DNA of 64,000 bases, from assembly GCA_035949375.1 (NCBI GenBank), contig DASZIG010000100.1, positions 45,837-109,836 on the forward strand, written 5' to 3'. The position numbers were made by a program, and so were the translations under genes. Shown here piece by piece: positions 53,401-59,481 of the stretch (position 1 is the stretch's first letter; each line of letters begins with the position of its first letter). The stretch is from Gp13-AA77 sp035949375 (GTDB taxonomy: Bacteria; Acidobacteriota; Terriglobia; UBA7540). The notes below the pieces were generated by a model. That model saw only the letters and a program-made list of their open reading frames with translations. It was not told the origin of the DNA and did no database searches.

Positions 53401-53853
53401 CGGCAGGTCGAGAATCTCGCGGCCGTTGACCGTCTCGCCGAGGTCGTTGGTGGTCTGCAACTGCGTCGCGTCCGCCTGCACCTCCACCGTTTCCTGCGTC
53501 GAGCCGATGGCGAGATGTAACGGCACCACGGCCACTTGGTTCACGCTCAGGCTGATCCCTTCCTGGGCATACTTCTCGAAACCCGGCGCCGCCGCCTCCA
53601 CGCGGTAGTGTCCGATCGGCAGCAGTACCAGCAGGTAATTCCCCTGCGAGTCGGACTGGGCCTCGCGCACGAAGCCCGTTTCGGCCTGAGTGGCCTGAAC
53701 CGTGGCGTGGACGATGGCGGCCCCGCTCGGGTCCGTGACGCTGCCGCGAATGCTCGCCGCGTCCTGCTGGGCGTTCAGAAATCCGGCCGCCCCGGCCACT
53801 GCAAGCACGGCCATAAGGGCCCGGCACAGGTTGACACCCCGACGCTGATGCAT
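50488..53853 (-). CDS. Oar-like TonB-dependent receptor with carboxypeptidase-regulatory-like domain
   Basis: A 1121-aa outer-membrane protein. ATG 53851-53853 follows AAAGGAGAG. Residues 1-28 are a signal peptide; about 32-115 form the carboxypeptidase-regulatory-like domain (SIRGSVTDPSGAAIVHATV ... YRVEAAAPGFEKY); a plug domain follows (LPLNGRNFSQLGLLLPG, VNGQRPESNEFLVDG); the rest is a long beta-barrel ending FALKLLF with terminal Phe. This architecture is greatly expanded in Acidobacteriota and serves uptake of large or scarce substrates, or surface functions. The substrate is unknown. A promoter lies about 200 bases upstream. It is the first gene of the probable four-gene operon that includes the selenoprotein. 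Confidence 0.92.
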   Translation of the reverse strand: MHQRRGVNLCRALMAVLAVAGAAGFLNAQQDAASIRGSVTDPSGAAIVHATVQATQAETGFVREAQSDSQGNYLLVLLPIGHYRVEAAAPGFEKYAQEGISLSVNQVAVVPLHLAIGSTQETVEVQADATQLQTTNDLGETVNGREILDLPLNGRNFSQLGLLLPGAAPLTQGLQVAGGTLREGQSYAVNGQRPESNEFLVDGDENYNTVNAGFVLRPPPDAIAEFRILTNTASAEFGHNSGSTTNIVTRSGSNQFHGDVYDFFRNDALDARNFFSADTDPLKQNQFGGTFGGPIQHDKTFFFAYYEGYRNRQGESQLTTVPTEAERTGDFSALCSTYSPQGFCTSPTGTQLVNVFASPPQPIPYNMLPSYYLNPVSQNLLSFYPLPNSPAYGPNAYDTTQELHNSSDQFGTRIDHYISTRDTLSVHYLFTNGSQLDPLSIAGANVPGFPVGEDFRAQNIAFEETHTFSPSVVNVARFSFLRNKLLFGEATNHTSLSSLGFQYSPTLPEQAGPPFVEISGYASVGNPITGPDDSYQNTFSVTDSLTWVRGKHEIKFGGGLQRDQINNVLGIASNGFFVFAPVPIVGDAFADFLIGQPVVFLQGGGQLPRGLRASNENLYVQDGYKATSRLTLNIGLRWELPQPYSEIHNQTALFEAGAQSKVEPTAPPGLLYPGDPGVGPGLVPRDYRAFAPRVGFAWDPTGTGRWAVRAAYGIFYDPYYNGEGGPTQTPESAPPWFKTIQENFPPNFASPLPAGSNPFAPVFNGAQTLTLLTLNPNLVVPYAQDWNFTVERSFGQSWLLDVGYVGTKGTHLPRFIEGDPATLCSTVPASQYSSCVSGEQQNVNLYRPYSGCTPANPNSCTYGSIGQIAGIANSDYNALQTSLRKRFGYGMAFLASYTYSKTLDDVSSFNISGSSPQLVAGENDLAQNPGDLEAEYGRSLFDARHRLVFSYQWQLPFWRQSQNWYQYALGNWQLNGIFSASTGTPFTVYDSSDPSLQGQAPEISGFVGDRPNLVGNPNDGPKTAAEWFNTSAFQRVTQLGTFGDAGRNIVQGAGIAQWDFALLKDFRLRESTSLQFRAEMFNILNRVNFAVPNDDLNSPTFGQVQSALPPRQIQFALKLLF

Positions 53854-54057
53854 GAACTCTCCTTTGCGCGGATCGCCGGTCACGGAGCTGACGGTGAACC
53901 CCGATCGGCGTCCGAACTGGGTTTGACTTGGGGAGGCTCGCGCCTGGAGGGTGACCCGTCTTCCCTCCGTGTAAACGAGCCGCAGGATTGAATCCTCGCG
54001 TTCCTGGCGCAGGCCATCCCCGTTTCAAACGCGAGACTCAACACGCGACGAGTCGCG

Positions 54058-54087
54058 AGCATAGTTGGTGCTCGCGCGAAGGGTCAA
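54058..54087 (-). promoter_or_regulatory. sigma70-type promoter for the TonB-dependent receptor operon
   Basis: On the minus strand TTGACC, 18-base spacer, TATGCT: five of six at -35 and four of six at -10. Transcription would start near 54050, at a CGCGAC/GTCGCG hairpin, leaving about 195 bases of leader. Confidence 0.55.
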
Positions 54088-54201
54088 TAATGCGATTTCA
54101 CTAATGGCACGCCTTAATTGAACTAATTGCCCACGGTGGGGGAGCCCTCCCCACGAACCGGCGGTTCATGCCCCGCTGCGGTAGGCTAGTGGTGTGAGAT
54201 G

Positions 54202-54292
54202 TCTTTCGGCCCTCCGGGGCTTTGGGGATTCGAGCGGGTTGTCCGGGGTCCCATGGCTCACGCCGTGGGCTAAAATCTTTCGGCCCTCCGGG
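54202..54292. repeat. 17-bp direct repeat pair with intervening hairpin
   Basis: TCTTTCGGCCCTCCGGG occurs at 54202-54218 and 54276-54292. Between them CCCATGGC/GCCGTGGG (54250-54257 and 54262-54269) forms an 8-bp stem with one T-G pair and a TCAC loop. The second repeat can itself fold as GGCCC-TCC-GGGCC. This looks like a dispersed intergenic repeat element; no transposase accompanies it. Confidence 0.7.
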
Positions 54293-54293
54293 C

Positions 54294-54414
54294 CTTTGTC
54301 ACTTGCCACTTGCCATTAGGCTCTTCCCACATGCCACTGGCTGCCACTGGCCACTTGTCACTTGCCGCTTGCCACGTGCCACTTGGACCTGCCACTTGCC
54401 GCTTGTCACTCCTC
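54294..54414. repeat. degenerate heptameric tandem repeat array, consensus CACTTGC
   Basis: About 17 consecutive near-7-bp units such as CACTTGC, CACTTGT, CGCTTGC and CACGTGC, with one 6-bp slip. The array ends about 25 bases before the GTG start of the CRTAC/ASPIC-UnbV gene, so it is probably inside or next to its promoter/leader. Seven is not a multiple of three, which argues against coding use. Confidence 0.8.
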
Positions 54415-54439
54415 GCCGGACTGGACTAACGTTGAGACC

Positions 54440-56203
54440 GTGAATCGTCGAACCCTCATCAAGACACTGGCGGGCACGGGCATTGTGGCGGCTGCCGGAG
54501 GACTCGTCTATCGCTACCGCAAGGGGGCTGCGCAGGCCGCGCCGCAGGCTGCAGCGTTTTCTCCCGGTGCTGCGGGCAGCATCCATCTGGAGGACGTGAC
54601 CCGCGAAGCGGGCATCGACTTTCATCACAACAGCGGCGCCTTCGGCAAGAAATACCTGCCGGAAACCCTGGGCTCCGGATGCGCCTTCTTCGACTATGAC
54701 AACGACGGCTGGCTCGACATTCTGCTGCTCAATGGCATGGACTGGTTCGGGCATGAGCGCGAGCGCACCACGCTGAAGCTCTATCGCAACAACGGCAACG
54801 GCACTTTCACCGACGTGACCAAGGCGGCTGGGCTCGACGTCGAGATGTACGGCATCGGCGTGGCCGTGGCCGATTACGACAACGACGGGCACACCGATCT
54901 GCTCATCACCTGTTACGGCCAATGCCGCCTGTTCCACAACAACGGCAACGGAACCTTCACCGAGGCCACGAAATCCGCCGGCCTCGCGGGCTACAGCGGC
55001 TTCAGCACCTCGGCCATGTGGTTTGACTACGACCGCGACGGATTTCTCGATCTGCTGGTGGCCAACTACGTGAAGTGGTCGCCGGAAACCGACATTTACT
55101 GCAGCCTCGACGGCCACACCAAGTCGTACTGCACGCCCGAGGCTTATCCGGGGTCCACCTGCTGGCTGTTCCGCAATCGCGGCGACGGGACGTTCGAGGA
55201 CGTGACCGGCAAGGCGGGGCTCAACGATCCGACGTCGAAGTCCCTGGGCGTGACTCTGATCGATTACGATCAGGACGGCTGGCCGGACGTCTTCATCGCC
55301 AATGACACGCAGCCGAACAAGCTCTACCGCAACAACCATAACGGTACTTTCACCGAGTCGGCGGTCGCCGCCGGCGTGGCGTTCAGCGAAGACGGCTTGG
55401 CGCGCGCCGGCATGGGCGCCGATGCCGCCGATTACGACAATTCCGGCCTGCCCAGCCTGGTGGTGACGAATTTTTCCAACCAGATGCTGGGGCTTTACCG
55501 CAACGAAGGTCACGGATTCTTCGTGGACCAGGCGCCACAGTCGTCGCTCGGGCGTTCGAGCCGCCAGACGCTCGGTTTCGGCTGCTTCTTCTTTGACGTG
55601 GATATGGACGGCCTGCTCGATTTGTTCGTCGCCAACGGTCACATCGACGAAGCCATCGCGCGCGTGGACCCGTCCATCCGCTACGCCGAGCCTCCGCACC
55701 TGTTCCACAACGAGGGCCAGGGCAAGTTTCGCGAGATCACTTCCACGGTGGGCGCTTCCTTCGCCGCGCCCAAAGTGGCGCGCGGCGCGGCTTATGGAGA
55801 TTACGACAACGACGGCGATCTCGACATCGTGCTGACCACCAATAACGGTCCCGCCTACCTCTATCGCAATGACTGCGCCGACTCGCTGCACCGTCGCAGT
55901 ATCCGTTTCCGCCTGGTCGGCACCCGCTCGAATCGCGACGCCATCGGCGCCAACCTCCGCATCGTGACGCCGCAAGGCCGCCGCCTGCTGACGGTGAAGA
56001 GCGGCTCGAGCTACCTCTCGGAGTCCGATCGGCGCCTCACGTTCGGCCTCGGGTCGCTCGAGGCGATCGACGGGGCTGAGATCGAGTGGCCAAGCGGCCT
56101 GAAACAGGGCCTGGGCCGGCTGGAAGCGGGGCGTACGTATGTGGTGGAGGAAGGCAAGGGGGTGGTTAGCGACGTATCGTTCACAGGGACGGAGGGCCGA
56201 TGA
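54440..56203 (+). CDS. CRTAC/ASPIC-UnbV protein with FG-GAP-like repeats
   Basis: A 587-aa protein. I chose GTG 54440 because it opens with VNRRTLIKTLAGTGIVAAAGGLVY, a twin-arginine-type signal; upstream codons fall in the heptamer array. The body has several calcium-binding-like VCBS/FG-GAP repeats (FFDYDNDGWLDILLLNG, VADYDNDGHTDLLI, FDYDRDGFLDLLVANY, DVDMDGLLDLFVANGH, DYDNDGDLDIVLT), together a probable beta-propeller. The C-terminus (IGANLRIVTPQGRRLL ... GLGSLEAIDGAEIEWPSG) is the ASPIC/UnbV domain. It is exported and probably surface-bound. The exact role is unknown, although the family is abundant in Acidobacteriota and related phyla. Confidence 0.85.
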   Translation: MNRRTLIKTLAGTGIVAAAGGLVYRYRKGAAQAAPQAAAFSPGAAGSIHLEDVTREAGIDFHHNSGAFGKKYLPETLGSGCAFFDYDNDGWLDILLLNGMDWFGHERERTTLKLYRNNGNGTFTDVTKAAGLDVEMYGIGVAVADYDNDGHTDLLITCYGQCRLFHNNGNGTFTEATKSAGLAGYSGFSTSAMWFDYDRDGFLDLLVANYVKWSPETDIYCSLDGHTKSYCTPEAYPGSTCWLFRNRGDGTFEDVTGKAGLNDPTSKSLGVTLIDYDQDGWPDVFIANDTQPNKLYRNNHNGTFTESAVAAGVAFSEDGLARAGMGADAADYDNSGLPSLVVTNFSNQMLGLYRNEGHGFFVDQAPQSSLGRSSRQTLGFGCFFFDVDMDGLLDLFVANGHIDEAIARVDPSIRYAEPPHLFHNEGQGKFREITSTVGASFAAPKVARGAAYGDYDNDGDLDIVLTTNNGPAYLYRNDCADSLHRRSIRFRLVGTRSNRDAIGANLRIVTPQGRRLLTVKSGSSYLSESDRRLTFGLGSLEAIDGAEIEWPSGLKQGLGRLEAGRTYVVEEGKGVVSDVSFTGTEGR

Positions 56204-56247
56204 CGTTCCCGCGGAAGCCGGGGAAGACCAAGAGCCAAGGGGCGGAT

Positions 56248-56276
56248 TTGAATTTGCTAAACGTGAACCTTACAAT
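56248..56276 (+). promoter_or_regulatory. sigma70-type promoter of the RHH/PIN toxin-antitoxin operon
   Basis: TTGAAT (56248-56253), 17-base spacer, TACAAT (56271-56276): four of six at -35 and five of six at -10. The -10 overlaps the palindrome at 56270-56290, giving a simple route for repression by the antitoxin. Confidence 0.6.
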
Positions 56277-56290
56277 GTAATTGATTGTAA
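56270..56290. promoter_or_regulatory. operator-like palindrome TTACAAT-N7-ATTGTAA
   Basis: A perfect 7-bp inverted repeat (TTACAAT and ATTGTAA) around the spacer GTAATTG, overlapping the -10 element and ending 11 bases before the antitoxin ATG. RHH antitoxins commonly bind such short palindromes to repress their own operon. Confidence 0.6.
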
Positions 56291-56301
56291 TGGAGGCTCG
56301 T

Positions 56302-56544
56302 ATGGCGCGGAGCAGCGTTCAAATGACGGTTAGCTTGCCGCCGGACCTTTACCGGCGGGCGATGGCTGTGGCGAAGGGAGAGTTTCGCTCGAAGTCAGAG
56401 CTTGTGAGAGAGGCCTTGCGGATGTACGTTGGTCGAAAGTTGCGGGTCGACCAGGCGGGCAGGCAATTGTCTCGGAATCTCCGGGCGAAGGGCATTAAGA
56501 CCTTGGAGGACATTGAGCGGTTCGTGGATGAAGGAAGGACCTGA
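56302..56544 (+). CDS. ribbon-helix-helix (CopG-type) antitoxin
   Basis: An 80-aa protein from ATG 56302 with GGAGG five bases upstream. The RHH domain is at the N-terminus: RSSVQMTVSLPPDLYRRAMAVA (beta strand and first helix) and RSKSELVREALRMYV (second helix). The C-terminal tail (LSRNLRAKGIKTLEDIERF) probably wraps and inhibits the PIN toxin. It is an antitoxin and autorepressor. Its TGA stop is directly followed by the GTG of the toxin gene, a normal layout for coupled toxin-antitoxin pairs. Confidence 0.85.
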   Translation: MARSSVQMTVSLPPDLYRRAMAVAKGEFRSKSELVREALRMYVGRKLRVDQAGRQLSRNLRAKGIKTLEDIERFVDEGRT

Positions 56545-56991
56545 GTGCTCAAGGTGGTTTTGGATACCAATGTTTTGATCTCGGCACTTGCTTTCCAAGG
56601 CGAAACCAGGAAGATCTGGGACCTTGCCGAGCGGAGAGAATTCCACCTGTTCACCTCAGCATTCGTCCTTTCGGAGCTGGAGCGAAATCGGTTGCGGTTG
56701 GGCAGCGACCGGGAGCAGACCGCCGTTCTGCTGCGACGAGTCAAGGAGGTGGCATCGGTGGTAACGCCTACTCGAAGGATTTCCGCCGTACTTCAGCATG
56801 ACGCCGACAACCGCATCATGGAATGCGCCGTTGAGGCGCAGGCTGACGCCCTGGTGACCGGGAACCTCAAGCACATCCGGCCGCTAGCGTCATACGAGGG
56901 CATCAGCATTCTTACTCCAAGAGAATTCCTGACGACGTATTTTTTGAGATGGCTCGCGACGGGAGACCAAAACGCGAGAATCGAGCAATGA
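56545..56991 (+). CDS. PIN-domain toxin (putative ribonuclease)
   Basis: A 148-aa protein read from GTG 56545, starting on the base after the antitoxin stop. The PIN fold begins LKVVLDTNVLISALAFQGE (first acidic Asp), has FVLSELERNRL (Glu) and DADNRIMECAVEAQADALVTGNLKHI (Asp residues), giving the expected acidic metal site. It belongs to the 'putative toxin-antitoxin system toxin component, PIN family' type and should cleave RNA when free of antitoxin. The C-terminal ~20 residues are not conserved. Confidence 0.85.
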   Translation: MLKVVLDTNVLISALAFQGETRKIWDLAERREFHLFTSAFVLSELERNRLRLGSDREQTAVLLRRVKEVASVVTPTRRISAVLQHDADNRIMECAVEAQADALVTGNLKHIRPLASYEGISILTPREFLTTYFLRWLATGDQNARIEQ

Positions 56992-57296
56992 ACTCATTCT
57001 TCAAGGTCGCGGCGACAGCGCCCTCTTCCCCGCATGGATGTATGGTCGACCGCTTTGGGGATGGCGCTCTGCGGCCAGCATCGAGTCGACGAGACACGGA
57101 TTAACCAAGCGTCTGCAGAAGGGAATCGGGCCGGAGAGCGCGATAAAATATGCTCAAATCGAGGAACGAACCCACTATCCCCTTTAGAATCAGCATACGA
57201 TCGGTGAGCACGTCGGTCGAACACTGGCCGTGGCCACCGGTCCGCCGCTGTGAACTGTCGACTGTCAACTGTGGACTGTCAACTGTCGGCTAAGAC
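56992..57296. other. 305-bp intergenic region upstream of the histidine kinase
   Basis: No gene is supported between the PIN toxin and the histidine kinase. The last part is a heptameric repeat array (57248-57289). I see no convincing promoter hexamer pair. Confidence 0.5.
57248..57289. repeat. heptameric tandem repeat array, six copies of CTGTNNA
   Basis: CTGTGAA, CTGTCGA, CTGTCAA, CTGTGGA, CTGTCAA, CTGTCGG in unbroken 7-bp register. The array ends seven bases before the ATG of the histidine kinase and so occupies the place of its ribosome-binding site. Its unit differs from that of the array at 54294-54414. Confidence 0.88.
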
Positions 57297-58727
57297 ATGC
57301 CCGACCCTGAACAATCCGCTGACCTGTCCGGCGATCCGCTTCGCCCCATCCCTTCCCCAACCTTCCGCCTCGGCCTCGGCCTCTGCGTCATCCTCTCGGC
57401 CTTTGTGGTCTTCGCCATCTACACCACGCGCCAGGTGCGTTGGCTCGAAGACTTCCAAAGCAACGTGGTGGCGCGCAATCGGCGGGCGTCGTTGCAACTG
57501 CTCCGTCTGCAGAATGACGCTTACCTGCTCGCGATCTCATTGCATGACCTGGCGCTCGGCCCGGGCGCTTATCCCATCCGCGATTCGCAACCCCAATTCA
57601 CGCGCCTGGAGTCTGACATGCAGGACGCGCTCGAGCGTGAAGGCCAGGTGGCGGTCTCGACGCCCCTTTCGGACGAGAAGCGCGCGCGTCTCGCGATCGC
57701 CCTGCGGCAATTCGGCTCGAGCTCGGATCAGGTGTTCAGCCTGGCGGCGAGCGGCGACGATTCGAGGGTACGGCAGGCGGCGCGCGCCGAGTTGGAACCG
57801 AGGCGCGTCGAAATTTCCGAGGAAGTCTCCGAGTTGCTGCGGCTGAACGATCAGGCGCAGGACCAGGCGGCGCAGCGCGTCAGCGCCGTCTACAGCGGCG
57901 TGAAGACGGACGTGCTTCTGCTCACCGGGTTGCTCTTTCTGCTGGCGCTCGGCACCGGCCTGTACACCTTCCGTGCCAATCGACGCACCTTCGAGCGGCT
58001 GCAGCACCTGACCGAACAGCTGCGCACGCAGTCCGGTCAGCTCCGCAAGCTTTCCTGGAAGCTGATCGACGTGCAGGAGGACACTCTGCGCCAGGTCTCG
58101 CGCGACCTGCACGATGAGTTCGGCCAGATTCTGACCGGCGTCGGGCTGATGCTTCGGCGCGCCGGCCAGCGGGCGGCTCCGGACCCGGCCCTCGTTCAGC
58201 AGCTCGAGGAAGTCAAGCTGGTGGCGGAAGAGACGCTGCAACGGATCCGCGAGCAGTCGCAGATGTTCAGGCCGGCCGTACTCGATGATTTCGGCCTGGA
58301 GCAGACGCTCGAGTGGCTGGCCGCGGTCTTCTCGAAGCAATCCGGCCTGCCCGTACACTTCCGGTGGGACGGTACGGAGAGCGCGCTTGCGCCCGAAGCG
58401 GCGATTCACGTCTACCGCGTGGTGCAGGAGGCGCTCAACAATGTCACGCGCCACTCGAAGGCGCGCGAGGCCTGGGTAACCGTCGAGCGCCGCGAGGGCG
58501 AATTGCAGATCGAAGTGCGCGACGACGGCATGGGCTTCGACACGGACGCGTCTGCCAGGGACGGCCTCGGCCTGATGGGGATGCGGGAGCGCGCCCAGCA
58601 CCTGCGCGGCGCCCTCAGCGTCGAATCCCGCCCGGAGGGGACCGAGGGCGCGGTGCACGGCACCATCGTCCGGCTGCGGCTGCCCGTCGAGGCCTCTTTA
58701 CGGCCCGGCGCGGAGAAGGTAGTGTAG
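57297..58727 (+). CDS. NarL-family sensor histidine kinase
   Basis: A 476-aa membrane kinase from ATG 57297. Transmembrane helices lie near residues 23-43 and 205-224, with a ~160-residue periplasmic helical sensor between. The HisKA_3 dimerisation/phosphorylation helix has QVSRDLHDEFGQILTG (phospho-His272); the ATPase domain has YRVVQEALNNVTRHSKA (N box), VRDDGMGFD and DGLGLMGMRERAQHL (G boxes). It autophosphorylates and passes phosphate to the response regulator encoded four bases downstream. The signal is unknown. No Shine-Dalgarno-like sequence precedes the start; heptameric repeats occupy that place. Confidence 0.9.
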   Translation: MPDPEQSADLSGDPLRPIPSPTFRLGLGLCVILSAFVVFAIYTTRQVRWLEDFQSNVVARNRRASLQLLRLQNDAYLLAISLHDLALGPGAYPIRDSQPQFTRLESDMQDALEREGQVAVSTPLSDEKRARLAIALRQFGSSSDQVFSLAASGDDSRVRQAARAELEPRRVEISEEVSELLRLNDQAQDQAAQRVSAVYSGVKTDVLLLTGLLFLLALGTGLYTFRANRRTFERLQHLTEQLRTQSGQLRKLSWKLIDVQEDTLRQVSRDLHDEFGQILTGVGLMLRRAGQRAAPDPALVQQLEEVKLVAEETLQRIREQSQMFRPAVLDDFGLEQTLEWLAAVFSKQSGLPVHFRWDGTESALAPEAAIHVYRVVQEALNNVTRHSKAREAWVTVERREGELQIEVRDDGMGFDTDASARDGLGLMGMRERAQHLRGALSVESRPEGTEGAVHGTIVRLRLPVEASLRPGAEKVV

Positions 58728-58731
58728 GACG

Positions 58732-59403
58732 ATGACAACCACGCCCGCCGTCAAGCCGGTCCGCGTCTTTCTGGCCGAGGATCACGCCCTGGTCCGCCAG
58801 GGATTCCGCCGCATGCTCGAGGATGACCCGCGCGTGCAGGTGGTGGGCGAAGCCAGCACCGGGCTCTCGGCCGTGCAGCAGTGCGCCAAGCTCAAGCCGG
58901 ACGTGGTGGTTATGGACATTTCCATGCCCGAGCTCGGGGGCCTCGAGGCCACGGCGGAGATCCTCAAGGCCGATCCCGACACGCGGGTGCTGATCCTGAG
59001 CATGTACTCGAATCCCGCCTACGTGAAGAAGGCCTTCGACACCGGGGCGCGCGGCTACGTGCTGAAGGATGCCCTGGAGGTGGATCTGGCGCAGGCGGTG
59101 CTGGCGCTCGCGCGGGGCGAAGCCTACATGAGCTCGGCCATCTCGAACCTGATGATCAACAATCTCAAGACCGGGGATCTGCAGGCGGGCGGCGACACTC
59201 TCGACACGCTCACGCTGCGCGAAAAGGAAGTGCTGCAGTTGATCGCCGGCGGCAAGTCCAACAAGGAGATCGCCGCCCTCCTCGGCATCAGCCCCAATAC
59301 CGTGGCTGTGCACCGCGCCCACGTCATGGACCGGCTGGGCATCCATCGCACCGCGGAGCTGGTGCTGTACGCGGTGCAGAAGGGCCTGGTCCAGCCCAAG
59401 TAG
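58732..59403 (+). CDS. LuxR/NarL-family response regulator
   Basis: A 223-aa protein from ATG 58732, four bases after the kinase stop. The receiver has the acidic pair in VFLAEDHALVRQG, phospho-acceptor Asp62 in VVVMDISMPELGG, and the conserved Lys in GYVLKDALE. The C-terminal helix-turn-helix is LTLREKEVLQLIAGGKSNKEIAALL with ISPNTVAVHRAHVMDRLGIH. It is a DNA-binding transcription factor controlled by the adjacent kinase. Targets are unknown. Confidence 0.93.
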   Translation: MTTTPAVKPVRVFLAEDHALVRQGFRRMLEDDPRVQVVGEASTGLSAVQQCAKLKPDVVVMDISMPELGGLEATAEILKADPDTRVLILSMYSNPAYVKKAFDTGARGYVLKDALEVDLAQAVLALARGEAYMSSAISNLMINNLKTGDLQAGGDTLDTLTLREKEVLQLIAGGKSNKEIAALLGISPNTVAVHRAHVMDRLGIHRTAELVLYAVQKGLVQPK

Positions 59404-59481
59404 GACGAAATCGAAAACCGGACACTACCGGAGCGCCCTGTCGATTGCGCCGATCAAGCCCCGGTGGTATGTTCGGCTGTC

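Larger units (their letters stand above)
53854..54439. other. 586-bp divergent intergenic region
   Basis: Between the minus-strand receptor and the plus-strand CRTAC/ASPIC-UnbV gene. It holds the receptor promoter and its long leader, a CGCGAC-GA-GTCGCG hairpin (54044-54057), a GTGGGG/CCCCAC hairpin (54136-54154), a pair of dispersed repeats with a hairpin between (54202-54292) and a heptameric tandem repeat array (54294-54414). No gene is supported. Confidence 0.6.

Noticed and set aside
54299..55975. A 558-codon minus-strand frame
   Set aside because: Antisense to the CRTAC/ASPIC-UnbV gene; it even reads through the heptamer array.
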